DNA of 64,000 bases, taken from the IMG/VR virus record IMGVR_UViG_3300033182_000769, positions 1 to 64,000 of that record; one strand, written 5' to 3'. The DNA is from a virus. Positions 31,735 through 43,700 of this stretch are shown piece by piece. The notes beneath the pieces were generated by a model, which did no database searches, had not been told where the DNA came from, and was given only the letters and a program-made list of their open reading frames with translations. A program made the translations under genes and the position numbers. Within the stretch, counting starts at the first letter, position 1; every line of letters starts with the position of its first letter.

Positions 31735-34700
31735 CGGGTAGTTTCGATGTCTTATCTGCAATGAATTTAGCAATTGCAGATTTGTTTTCTAACAGAGTTT
31801 CGCCGGTTGTCGCTGTCTCAGATCCTCTATCATACCACGTTTTTCCTGATCGTGAAATAATCAGTATTCTTGTTCCTGCAGGTGGCGGCTCTGTTAATCT
31901 AATGTATTCGTCGGTGCCATTAACACTAAATTGGGCTTCTACTTCTATGTCGCCCTGTGGACTTGTTGCGCCTAAATCTTCGTGATAAACACTCATAGGT
32001 GCTTTTCTTAACCTACTTCCGCCTGCAAATACTTCAAGAGTATCGCACTGTCCGTATTCTGCAGGAATAGTATCTCTATGCCAGTTAGAAATATTACTCT
32101 TTGTTGGAACAAATCCAAGAGGTCCAATTAGCGTACTGCTGCCGTCGCTATAGAAATCATATCTTTCCTGGGTCTCTTTATAAGGAAGTGTTTCTGATAC
32201 ACCACCATTTGTAACTAATGTTCCAACTTTTGATATATCTTTAATTGCTGTTCCAAATGCACCACGTCTTAACTGTGAAAGAATATTTCCAGTTTTCTGC
32301 ATATATTCGATCTTCTCGTTATTAATAATAACAACGCCCGGTTGGTTCTTACTCGGGACAGGATCATCTAACTCTGTAGCATCGTTGACTTCAATTGTCA
32401 AGTCATAATAAAGTAAATCTTTAGCAAGCTCTACGTCTGCTGCAGAATAACGTTTATAATGGTAAACATTTAACATATCCTTTTGAATCTCAAATGCACT
32501 TGGAAGTCTGTAAATTTTAGATCCAAAAACTACTGTTTTAATTAAATCAGTGTCTACACTATCAACTAACAAATAAACTACGTTCTTACCCCTGTCTACA
32601 GAATAATCAATATCCTGAGTCAAACGTTCTCCATTTTTATACACCCATACATATGAAACATCTAATGGAGTTCTTGCTAATTGATAGAAGACTTTACCAC
32701 CGGTAGTTTCGTCGGAGATCATATCCATAGATGGATACTCGCCAAACCAAATAATTGATATTTCATCACCTAAGTTCATGTTAACATTGTCGTGAATTAG
32801 AATGTTGTTACCAAATAACTCAAACTCAGCTCTAAAGTTATTTTCAATCTTAATACTGTCGCCGACAGTTACCGCTGTTTCTTCAATCGTTAATTCTTTA
32901 GTTGTACCATCATATACATAGTCTTGAATAAATGTTAATCTTTCATTATTAACAAACACTTTAATGTTTTCAGGAAGTATTGCGCCAGGTGCTTCGTACG
33001 GATCGTTACCGAGTGTAAATTTACGGTTAGTGCCGTCATATACTTCAAAAATAGTATCCGGACCTTGTAATGCTCTGCCATTAACTTCAGCAATAATTGA
33101 CGAAAGTGCAGATCCTCTCGACAAGTCAACAAACGTGTCAATATCAACACTTCGTGTACTACCTTCATACTGTGTAACTTGTTGTCCAACCCTAACAATA
33201 GATTGCTGACTTGAATCAACATCTAATGCTGCTCCCAAACAAACAATTTTAATTGCTGCAAGATTTGGGGGATTCTCTGCAAACTGTACTAAAGTCTTAT
33301 CTACAGCATCAGTAACATCTGTACTATTAATAAAACCAGCATCAACTGATACACCATTAACTGTAACAAATACAGATGATGTTTTATCATATGGTGCATT
33401 TGTCTGGAATAACGAAGTGTCACCGTCTGCTTCAAACTTTTGATAGTCTAATATTTCAATACCGCCAATATTTACTGATAGTATTTCGATTACCTCGCCT
33501 TCAAGTGGAGCATTTACTAATACAATTCTATTTGTATTCAAATCAACATCATAATCTGTATTAAGAACCTGTTGAACTTTATTAACGTAAACCATTACAG
33601 ATTTACTTTCTAAAATATTTTGACCTACTTCATACTCTCTTGTTGAGCCGTCTGACAATATTGTCTTAGATTTTAATGCAGCCGTGCCATAGATTGAACT
33701 ATGGAATACTTTAATACTAACACTATCAAGAACTTGCCCTGGAACGTTTTCTTCCGGAGACTGTATTTGATCTGGACTAATGAACTTATCGCCGTCGACA
33801 ACAATCTCTTCAGATGTTTTACCAGTAGCGGTACTATATGCGCCGCTCATTGTAGAAAGTGTACCGCCCGATACTCGAGCGTCAATCAAGTTAGGGTCTG
33901 TAATAGTTACAGAACCATCCGACTCTTCTGGTCTAAATATTAAAATATCACCGGGATCTGTTTGGACATACTGGCCAATTTCAATTACAGCAGTAGAACC
34001 GTCACCTATAAAGGTTGGCATTTGAGCGTGTGGGTTGGTTGTTGAAGTACTATCCCAGTTATCGCTATAAGCAGGATCGTCAATTCTTAAAATAGGAGTA
34101 TCATCGATGCCTTCATCCCACTGTAAATCATTAATTGACGGAGGAGAAGTTCTTCTATATTTTTTCAAATAGATTGTAATTATCTTTCCATCTAACGGTA
34201 TATATGGCAATGTTACAAACGTTGTACTACCGTCACAAATAACATAGTAATCACTTGCTGCATCAACACTATCCCATCCATCAGTAAACCAAGGCAAAGC
34301 GTCCCAACCGCCAGTTACTTCAAATGTTGTACCTTGAACTTGTACTCCGCCAAAGTCGATGCCAGTCATTAATTGACCTAACTCTTTACCTTTCATTCCT
34401 GATGACGGATTATAGTACTTGTCTATTCTATTAACGCTATCTAATATCTGATCGTTTTTCTCGTAAAAAATTTCAATCACATCTCCTTTTACAGGAGCAA
34501 TATTAAATTTTAAATTTCCTTCAAGCATACTGTAACCAGTATTTGTAGACAAAGAGTACAAATTAATTGTATACTCGCTACTTAAAACAACCTGTCCATT
34601 ATTAGTAATAACAATTTTACTTTTATCTCTTGACGGCGGATATGTTAATTTGAAAATTGCCGTTTGTCCAGTGGCGATAAATGTCTCATTGAAATTAAAT

Positions 34701-37700
34701 TCTCTATAGGTACCTTCTTTGTTTATCCTGTCAAACTTAACACCTAAATTAAATGTTCTCGCTGTAGAGTTACCTAATATTGCCACAGCGGTTGCAACTT
34801 CTGCACCGTTTGGATTTCCGCCTACTAAAGTAATTGTAGCGTATGTGTAACCTTTACCTGGTTTTGTAACCTTAATTCCGCCTACTTTACTATTTGTAAC
34901 GTATGCTATTGCCTCGGCGCCAGTGCCGTCACCTTCAATTAGCACTCTTGGTACGCTGCTATATTCGGCGCCGGATGATGAAAGTTGAATATTTGTTATT
35001 TCATAACCTTTATTATCTAACCAGAACTTCCAAGGATAATTATTAATCTCATCATTCTTCTGTGTTACAGGAATCACTGCGCCTACAGACTCAAGATATG
35101 CAGGAGGTAGATCAAAATCACTAAATGCTGTTGGAATGTCTGCTACATCTTCGTACTTACTTGTATATTTTCTAATACTCGTTCTGTACGGTTTAACCTC
35201 TTCAATGTACTGTCTAAAATAATCAAGCCCGTCGCTCTTATAATTTGTTCTGCGACAGAAACAACCAACTGTGTGGGTTGCATTTAAGAAACTTGTTTTA
35301 AATACCCAATCAATATATGTCTGTTCTGCTAATGCATATCGAATTGATGTAAAGAATAACTCATTCCACTTGATTTCGTATTCGTGTAAGAACACATCCT
35401 CTTTAAGTGCCGCTAAAAGAAAACGTAATTCTTTTGAATTCTCAATATCATACAACCCTGTATCAAACGACTTTGCATTATCGTAACCAATACCAGACAA
35501 TGACGAATCGTAAATTGCCGGAAGTATTTCAATAGTTCCTTGATATCGTCCGACTAACGAATAATTATCAAACGGTGTAGTTGGCGATTCTGCAATTTTT
35601 TCAAATACTGCCCATCCACCTGCGCCATATTCTTTAATTTTAATCAAATCACCAACTTTGGTCTTAATTTTGGCTTCATCTGATACAAACATTAATTCCT
35701 TTGTAATACGAGAAGAATTGTTGTAGCCGGCTTTCCACCAATCTTTAAACTGCCAGTATCGTGTAGTATCGTATGCTTGTGAACGTGTCCTATAAAACGT
35801 TTGTCTTGCTGAATCCCAAGCATAAATTCCCCAAAAACCATTTGAGTTTTCGTCTGCTTCAACAAGAACGCTAAACGGTCTTACTTTTGCTCTTGCTACA
35901 GAGTATTTTTTACCGGATGTTATCACAGTTACGCTATTAATTCTTCCTTGATTGTCAATAGTTAACTCTGCAGACGCTCCTGAACCATCACCTTCCCACT
36001 CGATCTGAGGTGCAACTTTGTATCCATATCCAGGATTAATAATATCAATGCTGGTTACTGCACCATCAATAATATTAACTCTTAAAATTGCTTGTCTAAC
36101 ACGAGTTGTACCAACAGTTTGTAAATCAATATAAGACGGGACAACCGTATCATAATTTCTCAATAACGGGTCTGGTGCTTGTTCTACCTGATTTAAATTA
36201 TCAAAACTAATAGTATTTGCAAACGGCTGCTCCATTAATATTACATTAACCTTATCAACAAGCATTTCTAACAATGGCAGTCGATTAACAAACATACTTT
36301 GTCTTGGTCTAAAGGCTAACCCATATTTTTGTTTGGCAGGTAAGTATGGATCTGGTACTGTATTGCCTTCTTTATCGTAACCGGCTAAACTATCAATCCA
36401 TTTTTCTTCTAATTTACCAGTAGGTCTGCTTTCTGCAATGCCTTCAGTTAATAACTGATACTCGTTATGAATATTATTTTCCGATTCTATATTCTTATAC
36501 AATTGAATATTCAATAACGCGGTATCATTCTGCATAATAGAATTAATATTGTAAGTAAAAATCTTATCGCTATCTGCTAATACTGCAAATACATAACCTT
36601 GGCCTGCAGGATCATTAATAGCATTTGCCACCTGAGCTGCGGATATTCTGCGACCTACAACGTCTTGAGGTACTACTACGGTGTTCTTAACCCAATAGTA
36701 GTACATTCTACCAATTACTGCTCCTGTTTGAGGATTATACGTCTCTTTAACACTATAAACAATATTATCAATATTTTTTGGCGTTCCTGAAATTCCTTCT
36801 GCTAAACCTTCAGTAATGTCAGCAAGCCCGTACCACTCGCTTGGTAATAGAGGAGACTCAACCCACTCGTAAACGTCAATGACTGAGCCTTCGGCCTGTG
36901 TATTCCAATTACCTAATCTATAAGACAAATCGCCTTGTTCGTAATGTAGCCATTTAACAGTGCTTAAATCCCACCATAACTGACCAACATTTTTAGTTGT
37001 CCATGCAGTGTCTGCATCAACATTTACATCGTCAGTTCCAACTGTATAAGTTGCTGGGTCGTACGGTGTCTGGAATCGTATTTCTTGATCTGCTGCTCGA
37101 AGAATACGCATTTTAACAGGATCTATTATTTCAATGTCTTGTATTTTAATGTTATCTACGTTATCATACAATTCAATACTCTTAATTTTATCAATCCAAA
37201 CAAGCGGCTTCTTGCTTTCCATAGTAGCCCACGAGTTAACTGTTAAACTCTTCTTAAATGTTCTTACGGTACCTGTTTCGGAGCCATACTCGAGTACATT
37301 TTCGTCATCTCTATCTCTGTAAGTAGGAGAGCCTACTGCAATTACGGAGTCTGAGCAATCAACACTCCATCCGAATGATTCATTAAGGCTGAGGTTGTCT
37401 TCTAATTTTTCAGTTAAGAAATACTTATTTCCACGTAACTCAAATACATAAACACTTCCAGCAAAGCCAGCCTCACTAATAAACGATGTTCTCTCTTCGT
37501 CGAATGAGGTATTAAACCCATCAAAGCGTGTTATTGATGTGTAAGGAGTATTGTTCGCTCCAATAACAATCCTACCCGACGTTGGGCTAATAGAAACACT
37601 TTGTCCAAAATACTCGCTTGGGAACTGTTCGTAACTTTCAATCTTTTGTTTTAGTCTAAACTGCATAAACGAACTATCTGATTCGTATTTAAAGATGTAT

Positions 37701-40700
37701 GCAGAGCCTTGATTTTGATAGTTAATATCTGCTTTAGGACTTGAAACAATAAACGTTGTTCCAGAAAAGTCGATATCTAACGAATGTCCAAATCTATCAC
37801 CTGAGTTTATTGATTCTCCTTCTACATCGCTAATATCATCTAAACTATCAGTAGTAATAGTTTGTTCTAACGCATAGAATCCAAAATCGTTACGTCTATA
37901 AACAAAAACTTTACCTGCTTCTACTCTTGTACTATCGCCAATCTCCTCCCAAGGCATTCCGCCCGGCTCTTGATTATAACTTGTTGCTACGCCTTCGGAT
38001 AATCTTTGATATGTAGTATCGTACGCAACGACATCGCCTTCTTTATATTCTAAGTCTGGTCTCCATACTCCTCTAAAGTTTGGAAAATGCTGACCGTCTG
38101 CTTTAGGTGCGCTAACCAATAGAACCGATCCGTCATAGTTCATTTTAACTCGTGTACCAAACTCATCGCCATACTTGAGTAGTTCGGATAATTGGTTGTC
38201 GTCTAATACACCAGACATTAATGTAGATCCGTCGTCGTGTATTGATAAACTATGTGGCAACGAATTCTGAGTTGCCACAGGATCCATTGGCACCCAGTCA
38301 ACCGGTGCCGCACTAATTAAATTATCGTAATCATTACTGTATAAATCTTTTGCGGCATAGTAAGTTTGCTCTTCCCAATAAACAACGCTACCTTTCGGAT
38401 AGAACGATACTGCCATAACTTCTGTTGTGATTGGCGGAACTTCTTGGTTAAGTATGTATACTCCATTTCCTTTTGTCGCACCACTATATTGAGAAATAAT
38501 AGTAGTGCCATCTGTAACGCCAGGTCCTGATAAAATCATACCTAACTCTATTGAGTCAATTGTTGAATCTGTGCCTAATTCCTCAACTGTTACTGATGGT
38601 GTTCCATCTGGCATTGTAGCAAACGTGCCTGTAAAATAGGCGCCGGGATTATAAATTCCTTTATAATTTTTATTTTCTTTAAAATGCCACTTAATAGCAG
38701 TATTGTAATCAAACAAATAAACTCGACCAGTATTTTCTACTGCGCCAATTGCTGACACTGCCATTGTGTAACCCGTTGATGTTTTAGATAATGTTATATC
38801 CGAACCAAAGAATTCGTTGTTAGTAGGTCTTGGACTTACAATATTATATCTGTGATTCCATTGTTCTTCTGCATATTCATACAACATAACCACACCCTGC
38901 TGAGTGTATCCTGATTTGGTTGCTGTTTCGTAAGATTCTATAACTGTTGCTACTGCCCAGTCTTCACTATACACGTTGATTGAACTTCCGTCGCCTGTAA
39001 TATCTCGTTGTGCCTTCCAAAGTTTTCCATCGTAGTAAACAATGTCGCCTTCTGCATAATATAATTCAGGATCGAATGGTCCTTGGAAGTAGGTTCTCAT
39101 ATCACTTGCTTTAGGGGCACCTACTGCTAACCACTTGTTGTCTGGACTTAGTGCCATTGATAGTCCAAATGATCCTAACATCTTAGAAGTATACCCCGAC
39201 GGCGGCGCAATGATCTGCTTCATTTCCAACCCGCCTCTGATATCAATATAACTCATCACAAAGCCTGATCCTGGCATTGAAACTAAAGTGTTAGTTGTAG
39301 TTGAATTATATAAGACCTTGTAGCCTACTTGTTTTGGGTCAGTAATTCCAAAATCAGTTATATTGGTTGGTTCGTATTGCTTTTGCTTCTTCACAACCTC
39401 CCAGAGACCATTTCCGTTATTGTCTATAAACAATTTAGAGCCGTTCTTTAAGATTGCAGATGCCTCTTCTGGTACATCATCGTATGATGCAAATCGTGCA
39501 GTATCTAACCTATACAGTGTTGTATAAGAACTGTCTTCAATTTCAGGTTCCAACGTTCCTTTTTCAACAGCAATTACAATAGAAAATTTTCCATCAACAA
39601 CAGGTGTACTTAAAACTTTAAAGAATCCATTGATATTAGTTACGCTTTTAATACCAATAATTTCCCCAGCGGTAATAGAGTGGGGCTTGTTCATTTGTAA
39701 AGTTACAGAAATCTTATCATCGTTTAATGCTGCATGAGATACCAACAAGTCTTCTGCCAGGCGAACTCTTAGAACAGTCCACTCGTACCCTTCTTCAAAT
39801 GTTACCCAAATATGATCGTTGTCATATACAGAATTAATATTAATATCTAAAATATCATCACGTCTGGCAACTGCCCAGTCGACTTGCGATAACTTAACGT
39901 ACCCTGCGGTTAAATTTTCTTCAACTTCACTCGATGTTGGGATTATATCTGTAGTGAATGGAATTTGTTTAATTGTAAAATTAGACTCAGGTACTCTATA
40001 GATCTTATCAAAATAATTACCAGATGCATCTTTTACAATTTGTACAGGCTGAGGATTTAGTTCAAAGTTTTCTTTATAAATCTCAACTTCAATTTCTTGG
40101 TGTTGATCTACTCCACCTAACTGTCCAACGCGGAATGCCCATTCTTCGTGCAACGCAACTGCTCCGCCGGCGCTTCTAACACTTAACTTATCAAATACTT
40201 TAGAAACAGAATTAGGAGTTCCCTTTTCTCTAATAAATCCTTGATATAGTTGGAATTGTGTTACGGGATCTTCTGCAAGATTTTCTAAATAGTTTCTCTG
40301 TTGGTAACCAATAGTGTGTCTTGCCAGATCTCTCTGAGACTGGCTTATTCCATCTGTAGACACATCGTAAAAATCTTCAAACTCGTTGATTTTAAAATCA
40401 AAGTTTGGAAGCAACTGTCTTTGCGGATCAGAATCTAATAACGTCCAATTACGTTCACTGAAATTTTCAGTTCCTGTATGATTAAATCTCGAAGTCCAGT
40501 ACTTTGATTTATGCGAAACAATATCGCCTAATCTATAATCTGTATATGGAGACCACGATGCAATGTTAACATTGTCAAAGATAAAGCCCGGTGATGTATA
40601 ATCACCATCCCAGTCTGATGTTCTATAACCTTGCGTTTTAATTCTATCTTGTCTATATCCAGTTTCTTTATTATAAATTACATCGTTAAATACCGACTTG

Positions 40701-43700
40701 TGATCAAAAACTGCCACGTGCTCTTTTAACACATAATAGAATTTAATAAAATATAAACCTTCAGTTGTGTTTGTAGTAGAAATAGTAACTTTCTTAAAAT
40801 CTCTTTTAACATCAATCAACTTTGGATCCAGTGGTTGGCCGTCGCCACGCAATATATTATATTGATAAAAACTATCTAATAAGTTATCTGCAACACCAAC
40901 TTCTATGTTGATCTGCGCAACTTGGGCTGCCGGACTGATTGTGATAATTGAATTATTTGCCCAGTTGTGGCTGGTCCAAAACATAAACTCTTTTGCTGCC
41001 GAAATAAAGTCTTGAGCTACTTTATTTTCATAATCATAGTTTTCAAATACGAATCCTTCTCCTTTTAGATATTGTTCGTATCCTAACATAAAATCAACTA
41101 CATCTTGAATATTTGTAAGTTTCTGACCGTAGCTCAAACGCTGAACCTGAGTTTTGTCAAAAGTTCTACGCCTAAATGCTTCAATCGCTCCCCTTAGAGG
41201 CAACTTAGCAAGTTTTTGCCATTTATTAGTTTCAAATGTTTCTGTTTGATGCGTTTCTAATGCCCTATAATAATCTTGTCTGTACTGTACAATAATACCG
41301 TTATTATACTTCTTATTGCTTGTCCATACAGTAAAGCCTTCACTTACGCCGCCAACGCTTAGTAACGGATCTTTTTGACTTGGCACTGGCTTATAATAAT
41401 TAAACCATGGTTGAATATCATCGTACCCGTTAATAGTCCAGCCGCCAGTTATCTTTGTGATAACCAAACCGCTATAAGTAACACTCTTGATAGGCGCACT
41501 AACATTAAAAATTACATCATAGTTTTCATAAGGAATGTAGATGCTACTATTTGACGCTGACGGGTTTTTACTATCTAACAAATATCTTTGTTTTTCTTTA
41601 TCTACGAATCCTGATAATCTTGTAGATAACATAACATCTGTGTTTAAAATTCTATCTTTAATCTCTTGGACATTGAGCCCATTAGATTTTAAGTAAGCGG
41701 TTAAGTAATTAATCAATCCGCTTGAAAGTGTCTCACCGGCTTTAGGAACATCAAACGTGTCTTTCGTTTGGAACATATTAGTTTCTATGTCAACTAACTG
41801 TCCTGCTAAGTTTCTTGTTGTTGTAGCTCTATTAAGATTCGATGTAATAAAATCAAAAGGACGTAATAATGCCATTGCAGTAGTTATTGCATACGGAAAT
41901 TCAGAACTTGTTCTCCAGGCATACTCTGCCGGAGATATATCGCCAAGTTTAAAACTACCTTGGTTATTAATAAGAGTAAAGTTAGTAACCATACCCGAAT
42001 CTAATGGACTTACTACATTTCCATCATAATCGACTGGGATATACGATGTTAATCCTGGTCTCTTATAACGATCGTATGTGCCTGCTCTGTGCCCGTGTCT
42101 AACAATACCATCTTCTAAGTCTTGCCATAACACTAAGTTACCCTTTGTATAAGGTGCTTTACCGTATTCTTCATCCCACCAGTCGGGCTTCTCTGAAAAC
42201 CCTAACATTTCCCAAGGAGTTAAATTAGGACGAGTTGTGTCATAGAACCAGTCGTAAACACCTCTCCACCAACCTGGCAGGTTAACTTTTGACGCAGGGT
42301 CTGTCATGTTTGAATATGTATATGTGAAACTATTTTCACTATCAAAGTATTCATTAATGGTGTAGTTGATATTAGTATTATTAACCCACTTTAAAAACTC
42401 TTGACTTACAATGTCATCAAGGTCTTGCTTGTCATATAGTCCTTTATAATAATACCCTCCAACTACTTCGTCGTTATCAAATACTTCTACATTATATTCT
42501 ACTTTAATATTATTATAAATTCTATATTCTAATTCTAATAATATATCGTCTCGATAATCACCATACGCTGATACTAAACTACCGTCGTGCCCTTGTATCA
42601 TATTCCTTGGCTCGATGTAAGTGTTATCTGCATACATCATTGGTGTATACTTTTTATACATTCCTAATTTTGTTGGCGTCGGAGGGATATGACAAAATGC
42701 TGTAGATCCGTATTCTCTAATTTGAATTGTATCAAATTCTGCCAAGTCAATAGTAAGTGTAATGAAGCCAAATGTGGCATTAAATGTATAATCTCTGTTA
42801 TGTAATAACTGTTTTCCGTTATGATAAACATAAACAGCACGTCGACTTAGTTCTGTAAGATCAAACTTTTCAGTCAGAGCAAATGTTTTTATACCTTCAT
42901 CTTCTACTACATAATCAATAGAATTATAAGCACCACTACCGATCATATCCATGTCAGCAAATGGACTTTTTATACTCTTGGCAAGAGTCATACTATTCAT
43001 AATTTCATCCACAAAATCTGGAATGTTTTCATTGAATTCTAACTCAAGTGCTCTGGATAAAAAGTTGTTCTTAAATGTAACATAGGCCTGTTTTGCATAC
43101 TGAATTGCCTTTACAACACTATCAGTTTTACTACAAAGCATATTAACAGAGATTGGTGTTAAACCAGCGTGTTTCATAAAACGCTTTGAATGTTGCCGAT
43201 AATCACCCAAGTCTCTTAAATTTGAGTTTCCTGGCAATTTTCCAACAAACTCGTCATTAAACTCTAAAGCAGACGCAATGTGATCAGTTGCTTGCCCTAA
43301 TGTAAAACTTGTTAAACTGTCGTTCAGCGGGTTTTTTTCTAATCCTACAGGAAATTCATAATATCCATCTTCAGGATCTACATCTCCAATAATTTTAACA
43401 CTAACTACATCGTTTTCAACAAACGTTGTACTATCAAACGTAAAAGTATTTCTAACTCTTGTATAAGTGTCATGGAGCCTTTCGCCATTAAGATAAAAAT
43501 TAATCTTCCTATTAGGATCTTTATCTAACTCGTCCCAGTCGACAGAAAATAAAGTTGCTCCTGATGTTTCACGAATTAATACAGTGCTATCAAGAATAGG
43601 TTGAATAAAATCGTTACTCGTTCTTATCCAGCCGTTCTGATACTCGTTCTCCATTTTATAGAAGCCAGTAGCAACTTTCTTAGAATACTCTTTTTGCAAT

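Noticed and set aside
31723-31773. Upstream start for the virion protein at 31060
   Set aside because: It would place the late promoter motif inside the coding region and overlap gp7 more; the ATG at 31701 fits conserved marine-phage homologues better.
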